A stretch of DNA of 64,000 nt from Shewanella sp. HN-41 (GTDB lineage Bacteria; Pseudomonadota; Gammaproteobacteria; Enterobacterales; Shewanellaceae), in the NCBI RefSeq assembly GCF_000217915.1, contig NZ_AFOZ01000016.1:22079-86078 (forward strand), read 5' to 3'. Both the position numbers and the translations under genes were made by a program. Positions 30,636 to 40,040 of the stretch are shown here, in pieces. The first letter of the stretch is position 1; every line of letters starts with the position of its first letter. The notes under the pieces are model-generated. The model worked only from the letters and a program-made list of their open reading frames with translations, was not told where the DNA came from and did not search any database.

Positions 30636-32030
30636 TTATAGGCTCCTGTGTTGCTTAAACCAAGCTTCGAAGCTGGAGTTCGGGGCGACGGGCAGTTCAC
30701 GGTATTTACCCCATGCACCGCTAAATGGCTTGAGTAGACTGCCAGGTAAAATGCGCAGCGCGGTTCTTGCCATGCTCATTGAACAATTGAGCATAGTCGG
30801 GCTTGCCATAAACTTACCGACTAATGGCATATAATTGTTTTTGCCATAGGGGAGTTTTCCTGCTTCGGCCTTAAGGCGTCTGTGGTGGAAAATAATCTTA
30901 TCGAGTGGCACCTTAGTCGGGCAGATATAAGTACAGCTACCACATAAGGTACAGGCCCAGGCAATCGAGTTAGTGTCATCAATTTGGGCGCCGACGGCGA
31001 TACCGATTGGCCCAGGAATGGTGTAGTTGTAGCTGTAACCGCCAGAGCGACGATACACAGGACAAGTATTGAGACAGCCACCACAACGGATACACTTCAA
31101 TGATTCTGCAAGGATTTTATCCTTGAGCATTTCAGTGCGGCCATTATCGACGATAATAATGTGCATCTCACCTTCGGGCTGTGGACCACGGTAAAAGGCG
31201 CTATAAGTGGTGACGGGTTGGCCGGTGGCATTGCGCGCCAGTGTGCGCAGTAAAACGGCGGCGCTGTCGACATCGGGCACCACTTTGTCGATCCCCATTG
31301 AATGCAACTGCAACTTAGGCAAGTTAGCGCCCATGTCGGCGTTGCCTTCGTTCGTGCAAACCACCACGGCGCCTTTATCGGCAATCGCCATGTTCACGCC
31401 TGTCATCGCGGCATCGGCGCTAAGGAACTGTTGACGCAGGTGGGCACGGGCGGCGCGGGTTAAATACAAGGGATCGGATCCCCCCGCTTTAGTGCCGAGT
31501 TTCTCATGGAAGAGGTCGCCGACTTCTTCTTTTTTCATATGGATAGCGGGCACCACTATGTGTGATGGCGGCATTTTGGCGAGCTGAATAATTCGCTCAC
31601 CTAGGTCGGTATCTATGACTTCAATACCATGTTGCTCTAAGTACGGGTTGAGGTGACATTCCTCGGTCAGCATAGACTTAGACTTCACCAGCTTTTTCAC
31701 TTTGTGGCTGGATAAAATGCCGTGAACGATACGGTTGTGCTCGGCACCATCTCTGGCCCAATGGACTTTAATGCCGTTGGCTAGACAATTTTTTTCAAAT
31801 GTTTCAAGGTATTGGGCAAGGTTTGTTAGCGTGTGCAGCTTGATTTCAGAGCCAAGCTGACGCAATTGTTCCCATTCGGGCAAGCTTCCTGCGGCGCGGT
31901 CGCGTTTTTCCCTCAGTGCCCAGAGTGCCTTTGAATGCCAGTCGACACGGGTTTCGTCGCGGCAAAAAATATCGGCCTTATGGGCATGGACTTGTGAGCC
32001 TGTCGCCCCGTAATTATGTTGATAAGCCAT
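30636..32030 (-). CDS. lldF: iron-sulfur L-lactate dehydrogenase subunit LldF/LutB
   Basis: 464 residues: an N-terminal LUD-like domain, then two 4Fe-4S motifs, CIRCGGCLNTCPVYRRSGG and CTLCGSCTYICPTKVPL, giving electron transfer from lactate oxidation towards the quinone pool. It ends with the LutB C-terminal domain. It lies 10 bases after lldE and 1 base before lldG, so the three are one transcription unit. Confidence 0.94.
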   Translation of the reverse strand: MAYQHNYGATGSQVHAHKADIFCRDETRVDWHSKALWALREKRDRAAGSLPEWEQLRQLGSEIKLHTLTNLAQYLETFEKNCLANGIKVHWARDGAEHNRIVHGILSSHKVKKLVKSKSMLTEECHLNPYLEQHGIEVIDTDLGERIIQLAKMPPSHIVVPAIHMKKEEVGDLFHEKLGTKAGGSDPLYLTRAARAHLRQQFLSADAAMTGVNMAIADKGAVVVCTNEGNADMGANLPKLQLHSMGIDKVVPDVDSAAVLLRTLARNATGQPVTTYSAFYRGPQPEGEMHIIIVDNGRTEMLKDKILAESLKCIRCGGCLNTCPVYRRSGGYSYNYTIPGPIGIAVGAQIDDTNSIAWACTLCGSCTYICPTKVPLDKIIFHHRRLKAEAGKLPYGKNNYMPLVGKFMASPTMLNCSMSMARTALRILPGSLLKPFSGAWGKYRELPVAPNSSFEAWFKQHRSL

Positions 32031-32040
32031 GGTCAGTCTC

Positions 32041-32784
32041 CTAGAGCGCGGCGTTAAGCACTTGCGCTATGTGGCGAATTTCAATCGGCAATTGCTGTCT
32101 GCGGATCATGCCATCGAGGTGTAATAGGCATGATGGGTCAAACCCGACCACATATTTAGCCCCTGTGGCGGCGTGGGCTTGTGCCTTATCTTTGCCCATT
32201 TTGGCAGAAACGGCACCCTCGTCGACGGCGAACGTACCACCAAAGCCACAACATTCATCACGGCGATCGGGATAAAGGATTTCGATGCCCGCAATGTTGG
32301 CTAATACGGCTTCGACTTTGTTGAATCTAGGGCCCATTTGCTCGCTTGGCGTCGCAAGGCTCAACATGCGGATACCATGACAACTGAGTTGTAGGCTGAT
32401 CTTGTGTGCAAAGGGCTTGGTAAAGGCGGTGATCGGTGCGATATCGTGTAAAAACTCTGTGAGTTCATAGAGCTTATCGATCACCGCTTGGGCTTCTGGG
32501 CTGCTATCAAACTCGTGGAAGTTTTCCTTTGCGGCGACTAAGCAAGAGGCGGCGGGACAAACAATGGCGTCGCATTCGACTCCCTTAAAAGCGTTGAGCA
32601 ATTTAAGGGTGGTACTGCGCGCTGCATCGAAGCAACCCGAGTTGGTCATAGGTTGGCCACAGCAAGTTTGGCCCGCAGGTAGAATCACTTGGTGCCCGAG
32701 TTTTTCTAATAATTCCAAGGTGGCGATAGCGACATCTGGCATCATTTGATTAACGAGACACGGGATGAAAAGAGCAATTTTCAT
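32041..32784 (-). CDS. lldE: L-lactate dehydrogenase subunit LldE/LutA (CCG domains)
   Basis: 247 residues with two cysteine-rich CCG domains, seen as PAGQTCCGQPMTNSGC and RRDECCGFGGTFAVDEG, which bind a non-cubane Fe-S cluster as in heterodisulfide reductase subunits. It is the first gene of lldEFG. The 311 bases upstream carry the dld terminator, so lldEFG may have its own promoter. Confidence 0.93.
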   Translation of the reverse strand: MKIALFIPCLVNQMMPDVAIATLELLEKLGHQVILPAGQTCCGQPMTNSGCFDAARSTTLKLLNAFKGVECDAIVCPAASCLVAAKENFHEFDSSPEAQAVIDKLYELTEFLHDIAPITAFTKPFAHKISLQLSCHGIRMLSLATPSEQMGPRFNKVEAVLANIAGIEILYPDRRDECCGFGGTFAVDEGAVSAKMGKDKAQAHAATGAKYVVGFDPSCLLHLDGMIRRQQLPIEIRHIAQVLNAAL

Positions 32785-33049
32785 GGTGTTTTCTCTTTCT
32801 TGTTAGTGAACGACATTGCCTTACATTGTGTCCCCAATGTTCACACAAATGTTAAGGTAGTTGATCAAATATAGGCTTATCTTTACAGAATATGTAGCCC
32901 TAATTTAGTAAATGAGCCTATGGATTTTTGCAAAAATGAGAATATTATAACTTATTGTTTTTTAATGTTTTTATTTATTTATTTAAGACTGGATTTAAAC
33001 GATTTTAATTGTGTTTTGGTTATAAATGAGAATGATGTCTATTAGATAT

Positions 33050-33078
33050 AAAAGCGGGCTAAATTAGCCCCGCTTTTA
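33050..33078 (-). terminator. terminator of the dld gene
   Basis: Inverted repeat AAAAGCGGG...CCCCGCTTTT around CTAAATTAG, with one bulged base, followed on the minus strand by a T-rich run. It starts 18 bases beyond the dld stop. Confidence 0.78.
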
Positions 33079-33095
33079 TATTATTTAACGAATGA

Positions 33096-35900
33096 TTAAC
33101 GGGTGCACTCTTCGAGCAGATACGCTAAGTGACGGTAGGAAATACCGCTGTGTTGCGTCAAACCGACCTCACACATGCGATTGGCGTAATAGCCTTCCTT
33201 AATGTCCACAGGGATCAGCTTTTTAATATTACGCAGTGCACTGGCATTGATTTCAGGTTTGTATAAACCTTTTTCACCCGCGTAACCACAGCAGTCAATT
33301 CCCGCTGGTTTTAGCACTTGGGCTGAACAGGCATTGGCAATTGCCTGCATCTTAGGCTCGAGTTTCATCTTGCGAGCACTACAGCCTAAGTGAAGAGCCA
33401 CATTGACTTTTTTGCTGATATTGAGTTTATCGAGCAAGTTGTCGTGCATAAATTCAACGAGGTCGATAATTTGAACTTTAGGATTACCCGTTAATGTTCT
33501 GTAGGTGCAGCTTAACGCATCGACCAATACGGGGAGTTTACCGCCATCGGTCATTTTGCTGACCGCGTCGATTAGTTCCTGACGTTTGGCATCGGCATTT
33601 TTAAAGTCACCCTTAGATTCCCACATTTGACCGCAGCAGAGATCGCGGGTCTTTTCTGGGGTGATGACGTTATAACCCGCACGCTCAAGCAGGGTGACAA
33701 CGACTTCGGGTAGGGTACGATTATCGGGATCTTTTGGTGTTGGGCCAAAGGTTCTGCCACCACAGGCTGGGAAGTAGACCACAGTCTCTTGGCCTGCTTT
33801 TGCAGGGGAAGGTTTTGGCAGTTTACCGCCCTTAGGGAAATCCGGATTCCAATAGGGCACTTCTTTGGAAATTAAGCGACCGGTTTTCATCAATGCATTG
33901 GTAATGCCATCGCCGGTGATCTTATGGATTACCCCAAGCATGTCAAAACCTGAGCTGATCACTTGGTTTACTGCACCAAAGTGTTTGGCTTGGAAATCCA
34001 GCACTTTTTGTTCAGTGGTTGTGATATAGGGTGTACGCAGTTTACGCACCAATTGGCCCATGCTGTTATCAACTGGGCAGGCAATAGTACAAAGCTGACA
34101 GGCGGCGCAGGTATCGATAACATCATATTTAGCCGCTGCGCGCATTTCGGCGGCTGCAGCTTTATCGCCAGACTGCTCTAGACGTTCGATTTCACGCAGG
34201 GTGGCAATACGCTGACGTGGCGAGAAGTTAAGGGCTGAGGTCGGACAGGTTTTTTCGCAGAAGCCACATTCGATACATTTATCGACAAAATCATCGACGA
34301 CAGGGCAGGGCTTGATGTGCTTAACATGGACATTGCTATCGTCGTTGAGGATAACGCCGGGATTTAAGATACCCTGAGGATCGAATACCTGCTTGATGCT
34401 TTTCATCAGAGTATAGGCATCTTGTCCCCATTCTTTTTCAACGAAGGGGGCAACAGCTCGGCCCGTACCATGTTCGGCCTTCATCGAACCGTCGTACTTA
34501 TTAATCACCATGTCGGCAATGTCATCCATAAAGGCATGAAAGCGATCGATATCGGCTTGGGTGGAGAAGGTCGGCGTAATGATAAAGTGGAAGTTACCCG
34601 CTAGGGCATGACCATAGATACAGCCTTCAGGGTAGCCATGCTTATGGAATAGTTCGGTAATATCGTGTGCTGCCGACGCCAGATGCTCAAGTTCAAAGGC
34701 CACGTCTTCGATAATGACCGAGGTGCCCTTTGGTCGCGCGCCACCCACAATGGGGAATAATCCCTTACGCATAGCCCAATACTTGTCACACACCGCAGGG
34801 TTAGTGCTAAATTCCATTGGGCGAATAAAGTCAAAACCCGCAAGTTTTTGGGTGACATCTTGGGTATAAGCTTCGAGGGTTTGCGCATCATCGGCTCGGG
34901 ATTCAATCAGCAAAATAGCGGATAATGCAGGTAATTCCGATAACCAATCTGGCATCCCAGGCTTACCCGTTACCGCTTTAATGGATGGCCAGTCGAGGAG
35001 TTCCGCTGCAGCAACGCTCTCACCGTTGATCAATGGAATAGCGCGGGCGGCATCTTCCATATTGTGGAAAACAGCCATTGCTGAGGCTTTAAATTTAGCC
35101 TCATTGACTGTGTGGTAGGTGATTTCGTTAATAAAGGCGAGAGTTCCTTCCATGCCCACCATTAGATGATTAATGATGTCGAAGGGATCGGTAAAGTCGA
35201 GTAACGAGTTGATACCATAGCCAGTGGTATTCTTGATGGAATATTTTTTACGAATACGGTCCGCCAATACAGCATTATGGCGAGTCATGAGTGACAGTTC
35301 TTTAATCGCATCAAGAAGTTTGCCGTGGGTTTTGGCAAATTCTGCCTTCGATTTTTCACAGCCAGTATCAAGCTCTGTTCCATCGACAAAAAGCAGTTTT
35401 GCTGAGGCAATCGTTTGGTAGCTGTTTTGGGCTGTGCCGCAGCACATGCCTGAAGCATTATTGGCGACAATACCGCCAATTTTAGCCGAGGCTATGGTCG
35501 CAGGATCGGGACCTATTTTACGGTTAAGTGGCGCTAATACGGCATTGGCATCGGAACCAATAACTGCTGCACCTAAGGTGATTTGTTTGGCGTCGCTACT
35601 GACTTCAATTTTTCTAAAACCATCATGGCCAAGTATGAGGAGTATGCCCTCACCGATAGCTTGGCCCGATAAACTGGTGCCTGCCGCCCTAAAGGTCACG
35701 GGCGCATTATGCTTTCGTGCTACCGCTAAGGTCTGCTTAACTTGCTCTAGGGTTTCGGCATGTACTACGACTTCTGGGACGATTCTGAAGTAACTCGCAT
35801 CGGTGGACCAAGCAAAACGACGGACGGGATCATCCGTTACAGGGTGGTCGCCTAATTGCACTCTTAGATCATCGATGACCAATTTATAGTTAATCGACAT
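33096..35900 (-). CDS. dld: FAD/Fe-S D-lactate dehydrogenase Dld-II
   Basis: 934 residues. The N-terminal FAD-binding (FAD_binding_4) and FAD-linked oxidase C-terminal domains show APVTFRAAGTSLSGQAIGEG and IYGHALAGNFHFIITP. Two 4Fe-4S motifs follow (CIECGFCEKTCPTSAL, CAACQLCTIACPVDN), then two CCG-type segments (FPACGGRTF, GIDCCGYAGEKG). It oxidises D-lactate to pyruvate and donates electrons to the respiratory chain. In Shewanella this is the Dld-II gene that replaces the classic soluble-FAD dld. It lies 76 bases after lldP and probably shares its promoter. Confidence 0.94.
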   Translation of the reverse strand: MSINYKLVIDDLRVQLGDHPVTDDPVRRFAWSTDASYFRIVPEVVVHAETLEQVKQTLAVARKHNAPVTFRAAGTSLSGQAIGEGILLILGHDGFRKIEVSSDAKQITLGAAVIGSDANAVLAPLNRKIGPDPATIASAKIGGIVANNASGMCCGTAQNSYQTIASAKLLFVDGTELDTGCEKSKAEFAKTHGKLLDAIKELSLMTRHNAVLADRIRKKYSIKNTTGYGINSLLDFTDPFDIINHLMVGMEGTLAFINEITYHTVNEAKFKASAMAVFHNMEDAARAIPLINGESVAAAELLDWPSIKAVTGKPGMPDWLSELPALSAILLIESRADDAQTLEAYTQDVTQKLAGFDFIRPMEFSTNPAVCDKYWAMRKGLFPIVGGARPKGTSVIIEDVAFELEHLASAAHDITELFHKHGYPEGCIYGHALAGNFHFIITPTFSTQADIDRFHAFMDDIADMVINKYDGSMKAEHGTGRAVAPFVEKEWGQDAYTLMKSIKQVFDPQGILNPGVILNDDSNVHVKHIKPCPVVDDFVDKCIECGFCEKTCPTSALNFSPRQRIATLREIERLEQSGDKAAAAEMRAAAKYDVIDTCAACQLCTIACPVDNSMGQLVRKLRTPYITTTEQKVLDFQAKHFGAVNQVISSGFDMLGVIHKITGDGITNALMKTGRLISKEVPYWNPDFPKGGKLPKPSPAKAGQETVVYFPACGGRTFGPTPKDPDNRTLPEVVVTLLERAGYNVITPEKTRDLCCGQMWESKGDFKNADAKRQELIDAVSKMTDGGKLPVLVDALSCTYRTLTGNPKVQIIDLVEFMHDNLLDKLNISKKVNVALHLGCSARKMKLEPKMQAIANACSAQVLKPAGIDCCGYAGEKGLYKPEINASALRNIKKLIPVDIKEGYYANRMCEVGLTQHSGISYRHLAYLLEECTR

Positions 35901-35976
35901 TGCACTACTCTCTTTGTAAACGGACTGAAGTCGAAGTCACCGATAGCGACTTCGACTATTAAATTAAATCAATGGA

Positions 35977-37620
35977 TTAGAACCCACCCCATAGGGTTGC
36001 AATGGTACCTGCCAGTAGGGCATAAGCGATGGCAACTGGCATAGTCTTACGGATAATTTCTGATTCTCTACCCGCCATACCTACCACAGTTGCAGCGGCG
36101 ACCACGTTCATTACGCACATCATGTTACCGGCGTTTGCGCCAATCCCTTGTAGTGCCAATACCAGAGTGTGGTTCATGCCGATATTGTCGGCCACGCTGT
36201 ACTGTAGGCTAGAGAACATCATGTTAGAGAAGGTCGCTGAGCCCGATAGGAAAGCACCAAAGATACCAACGATAGGCGCCATCCATGCCCATACAGCACC
36301 CATTGACTGGCCCAACATGTCGGCCAATGCAACTGGCATAGAGGCTAGGCCTGAACCGTTAGCACCCGAATTTAGGAAGATTTTCACCATAGGTACCGAA
36401 GCGCCCAGTGAAATAATCGTAGGTAACATTGATTTACATGAAATGCTTATTGATTGCTTAATCGCAGGACTTTTCATTTTGAACAGGAAGAAACCTATAA
36501 TACACACGGCGACGAAGAACGCTCCCGGTGCATATAAAGTGGCAAAGCTAGCCTTAAGTTCGGTGCCCATTAAACCTGTCCAGCTGATATTGAAGCTAGA
36601 TAACCAGGCTTTTAACGGCGCCACAGTGCGTGATAGCACCAGCAGGGCAGCCATAATGAAATACGGTGTCCAAGCGGCAATTTGTGAGAATTTGGCCGTG
36701 GCTTCAACCTTCACACCCTCTTGATTATCATTTTCGGCAAAATCATTCCAAGGGGTTTTAGGGAGTAAATACCCTTTGCGAGCAACAGGGATAACCAGCG
36801 CCATACCGATTAAAGCACCGATAACCGAGGGGAATTCTGGGCCTGCAAGGTAGTTGATGATCCATGCGGGAACGGTAAAGGCAAGACCTGCAAAAATCGC
36901 AAATTTCCAAATCGCTAACCCTTCCTTGAAGGATTTATTGCGACCAAAGAATCCCGTCAGCATAGTTACCATCACCAGCGGGATTAATGAACCCGTGATT
37001 AAGTCGATAGTGATCATATGCATGACGATATATTGAGCGTAACCAGCATAGTTACCACCGTGTGCAGCAAATTGCTCCGCCGCCATGCTTACGCCACCTT
37101 GGATCAGACCCTGTTCCATCCCAAAGAGCACGGGTAAACCGATAGCACCGAAGGACACACACGCTGAGTCGGCAATCAAAGCCACGACAGCTGCGGCAAC
37201 GGGTGGAACCCCAAGTAATACAAGTAGTGGTGCACCAATTGCTGCGGGAGTACCAAAACCAGCACTACCTTCGATAAAGGCACCGAATAACCAACAGATG
37301 ATGATCACTTGCACCCGGGCATCGGCGCTGATGTTAGTAAAGCCTGCGCGGATCGTGTCCATGGCACCCGAGTATTTCAGGGTATTGAGTAGGAATACGG
37401 CACCAAAAATGATGGTTAATGGTGTGATAGCTGAGAGCAGTCCTTCGAGGACCGATGCAGCCAGCAATGTGGTATCCATTTGCCATATAAACACGGCGGC
37501 GAGCGCTGTGATTACCATGGAGATGGGCATAGCCTTAGATGCGGGCATTCTGAGTAACACTAAAAATAGCATTACGCTGAGCACTGGCGTCAAGCTGGCG
37601 AGGAGTTGAAGTATTGTCAT
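35977..37620 (-). CDS. lldP: lactate permease
   Basis: 547 residues with about 12-14 hydrophobic segments and the LctP signature IEGSAGFGTPAAIGAPLLVLLG. It imports lactate with protons. First gene of the lactate cluster in the leftward direction: transporter, then D-lactate dehydrogenase, then L-lactate dehydrogenase. The 703-base upstream region carries three CRP-like sites. Confidence 0.95.
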   Translation of the reverse strand: MTILQLLASLTPVLSVMLFLVLLRMPASKAMPISMVITALAAVFIWQMDTTLLAASVLEGLLSAITPLTIIFGAVFLLNTLKYSGAMDTIRAGFTNISADARVQVIIICWLFGAFIEGSAGFGTPAAIGAPLLVLLGVPPVAAAVVALIADSACVSFGAIGLPVLFGMEQGLIQGGVSMAAEQFAAHGGNYAGYAQYIVMHMITIDLITGSLIPLVMVTMLTGFFGRNKSFKEGLAIWKFAIFAGLAFTVPAWIINYLAGPEFPSVIGALIGMALVIPVARKGYLLPKTPWNDFAENDNQEGVKVEATAKFSQIAAWTPYFIMAALLVLSRTVAPLKAWLSSFNISWTGLMGTELKASFATLYAPGAFFVAVCIIGFFLFKMKSPAIKQSISISCKSMLPTIISLGASVPMVKIFLNSGANGSGLASMPVALADMLGQSMGAVWAWMAPIVGIFGAFLSGSATFSNMMFSSLQYSVADNIGMNHTLVLALQGIGANAGNMMCVMNVVAAATVVGMAGRESEIIRKTMPVAIAYALLAGTIATLWGGF

Positions 37621-37865
37621 GCTAGCCTCTTCATAAAGTGGTCTGTCTTTTTATTAAAATATTAGGATTGTGCATCTGCCTTCATGTCGACTTCCCAGAC
37701 CTCATATCAGCAGTTTTCTCTGAAAATATTAATGGTCACGACATTCTGTGGTGTGTACTAGACGCTATTTGGTGCTCGACTAATATGATCTAGATCATTT
37801 TGGCTGCTATATGAAATGCTAATTTACAGTGCTGCGGGGTGCTTCTCTCATGGGAATTTTCTATC

Positions 37866-37881
37866 TGTGATCGAGATCACT
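37866..37881. promoter_or_regulatory. CRP-like binding site upstream of lldP
   Basis: TGTGATCGAGATCACT matches the CRP consensus TGTGA-N6-TCACA except for the last base. It lies about 246 bases upstream of the lldP start, so it could act from a long leader or with other factors. Confidence 0.65.
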
Positions 37882-38154
37882 TGATGTAGCTATGGCATAT
37901 CAATTTCGCTTATATATGTTTCAATAAATCGATATTAAAGTTATTAAAAGTGAACTTTTAGGTGGGATGGGTCCTCAGAAATGCAATTAACTGATCCATT
38001 TATTTCATTAATGGGCTCTTGTTGGATTTTTAACACATTTTTAAGGTGTGATTAAGGTCGCATAAGTTAACAGTGGTAATAAATCATAATATTAGCGAAT
38101 TAATTATTTGATTGATATTTAAGGGTTATTTTTTGATTTTAGTGACTTTTTAAG

Positions 38155-38170
38155 GGTGATGTAGATCACA
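38155..38170. promoter_or_regulatory. second CRP-like binding site upstream of lldP
   Basis: GGTGATGTAGATCACA: GTGA-N6-TCACA with one mismatch to the consensus at the first base. Second of three sites in the 703-base lldP upstream region. Confidence 0.55.
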
Positions 38171-38193
38171 TATTTAGAGGGCGCTAAATCGGA

Positions 38194-38209
38194 TGTGACT
38201 AAGGTCACT
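38194..38209. promoter_or_regulatory. third CRP-like binding site upstream of lldP
   Basis: TGTGACTAAGGTCACT: TGTGA-N6-TCAC, one mismatch at the last base. It lies 39 bases from the second site, start to start. nadK, on the far side, ends at 38324 and is transcribed in the same direction, so this region serves lldP rather than nadK. Confidence 0.6.
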
Positions 38210-38323
38210 TAATGAAATTAAGTTAATTGTGTAATTTAATTTCTGATAATTAAGTGGTTTACATAAAAAAGGGTAAAAAAAGCGCTCGCGATTTTATCAA
38301 AGCATGAGTCGATGGGACTGGTA

Positions 38324-39202
38324 TTAGAACAGTTTGCTGCCCCAACCTAATTTGGTGCGTAAAACATGGAAATAATTATGCCCCTTAGGGTGGATAAGCC
38401 GTAGTTGTTCCGAGCTACGACGTACGATAATTTCATCGCCAGGTAACACGGATAAATGCACATGGCCGTCACAACTGACTTCGAGGTTTTCTCCATTTTC
38501 CGGCGATACGACCATCTTAATGGTGCTGCAGGCATCGACCACGATAGGGCGGCAGGACAAAGTGTGCGGAAACATAGGAACTAAGATAAGCGCTTGTAAA
38601 TTCGGGGTTAGAATTGCCCCGCCGGCGGAGAGGGCATAGGCTGTCGATCCCGTTGGCGTCGACACTATCATGCCATCTGCACGCTGACTATACATAAATT
38701 GGTCGTCAATATAGACTTCAAATTCAATCATATGGGCAATTTTACCCGGATGGAGTACAGCTTCATTGACCGCAGTATTGCTCGCCTTGAGCATGCCGTG
38801 GCGATAAACCTCGGCTTCGAGTAAGAACCTGTGCTCGGTTTCAAATTCACCATCAAGCACTTTAGCGAGCGCCTCTTCGAAGGCATCGGGTGGTAAATCT
38901 GTTAGAAAGCCTAAATTGCCGCGGTTCACGCCGATCACACCCACATCGAAACGGGCCAATACCCGGGCGGCGCCAAGCATGTTACCGTCACCACCGACCA
39001 CTATGGCTAAATCACAGCGCGCACCAATCTCTAGCAAATCCACCGCTTCAATATTGGCGCCTAATTCGGTGGCAACTCGCTCTTCGGCTAACACTTCATA
39101 TCCTTGCATCGTCAGCCAATGGTGCAGACGTTTTAAGGTTTGGTTAGTCCCTTGATGGTGCGGTTTGCCGATAAGGCCAATGGTATGGAACTTTGTGGTC
39201 AT
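38324..39202 (-). CDS. nadK: NAD kinase
   Basis: 292 residues; phosphorylates NAD+ to NADP+. The [11 protein letters not shown] motif holds the catalytic Asp, followed by [13 protein letters not shown] and the C-terminal [17 protein letters not shown] 39202 gives the standard length; the frame extends to 39253 but without a sensible ribosome site. It is divergent from grpE, with a 99-base gap, an arrangement I recall from other gammaproteobacteria. Confidence 0.96.
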   Translation of the reverse strand: MTTKFHTIGLIGKPHHQGTNQTLKRLHHWLTMQGYEVLAEERVATELGANIEAVDLLEIGARCDLAIVVGGDGNMLGAARVLARFDVGVIGVNRGNLGFLTDLPPDAFEEALAKVLDGEFETEHRFLLEAEVYRHGMLKASNTAVNEAVLHPGKIAHMIEFEVYIDDQFMYSQRADGMIVSTPTGSTAYALSAGGAILTPNLQALILVPMFPHTLSCRPIVVDACSTIKMVVSPENGENLEVSCDGHVHLSVLPGDEIIVRRSSEQLRLIHPKGHNYFHVLRTKLGWGSKLF

Positions 39203-39301
39203 ATTTATGCTAGATCTGGCCTTAGGCCTTGAAACGTCAAAATTGATCCCCATAATATGCCCAGAGTATTTAGAAACAAAGCATTTTTAGCTGGAGTGAA
39301 A

Positions 39302-39922
39302 ATGAGCAACGAGTCGATTAAAGCAGAACAGGATCTGATCCAAGAGGGTGTAGAGTCTGAAGTCTCTACCGAAGAAGCGAGTCTGATTGACGAGCTTACC
39401 CAAGCCAATTTCCGTATTGAAGAGCTGGAACAGTTACTCGCTGACGCTTTGGCGAAAGTTGATGAGCAGAAGGATTCAGTGATACGCGCCGCAGCCGAGG
39501 TGGATAACATTCGTCGTCGTGCCGCTATGGATGTGGAAAAAGCCAATAAGTTTGCACTGGAAAAATTCGCCAATGAATTGCTGCCCGTGTTGGATAACAT
39601 GGAACGTGCTCTACAGGGCACAAATCCTCAGGATGAAGCGACTAAAGCCATCTATGAGGGAGTTGAGTTAACCCAAAAAGGATTCTTAACTGCCGTGGCT
39701 AAATTTGGGATTAAACCTATTGATCCTCAGGGTCAGGCGTTCAATCCTGATCAACATCAAGCGATTGGCATGCAGCCAAGTGCCGAATTCCCGGCTAATA
39801 CCGTGATGTTAGTGATGCAAAAGGGTTATGAGCTGAATAGCCGCTTGTTACGCCCAGCCATGGTAATGGTGTCACAGGGTGGCCCAAGCCAAGAAAGCGC
39901 GACTATTGATATTGAGGCCTAG
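39302..39922 (+). CDS. grpE: nucleotide exchange factor GrpE
   Basis: 206 residues; accelerates ADP release from DnaK. The N-terminal part is a long coiled coil ([19 protein letters not shown]), then [20 protein letters not shown] and the C-terminal beta domain ending [13 protein letters not shown] 39302 follows AGCTGGAG; the in-frame ATG 39257 is less likely. No dnaK is adjacent. A sigma-32 promoter was not recognised by eye. Confidence 0.95.
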   Translation: MSNESIKAEQDLIQEGVESEVSTEEASLIDELTQANFRIEELEQLLADALAKVDEQKDSVIRAAAEVDNIRRRAAMDVEKANKFALEKFANELLPVLDNMERALQGTNPQDEATKAIYEGVELTQKGFLTAVAKFGIKPIDPQGQAFNPDQHQAIGMQPSAEFPANTVMLVMQKGYELNSRLLRPAMVMVSQGGPSQESATIDIEA

Positions 39923-39963
39923 GCGATATTGCAAGCCTAGGTTTTGCTAACGTAGATGGTATT

Positions 39964-39992
39964 AAAAAGGACTGCATTTGCAGTCCTTTTTT
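39964..39992. terminator. bidirectional terminator between grpE and dxs
   Basis: Perfect stem AAAAAGGACTGCA/TGCAGTCCTTTTT with a short loop (TT), A-rich on one side and T-rich on the other, between the convergent grpE and dxs genes. Confidence 0.88.
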
Positions 39993-40040
39993 ATGCATTA
40001 AATCCCACCACAGTGTAGGGATGGGATTAAAATGATCAGA

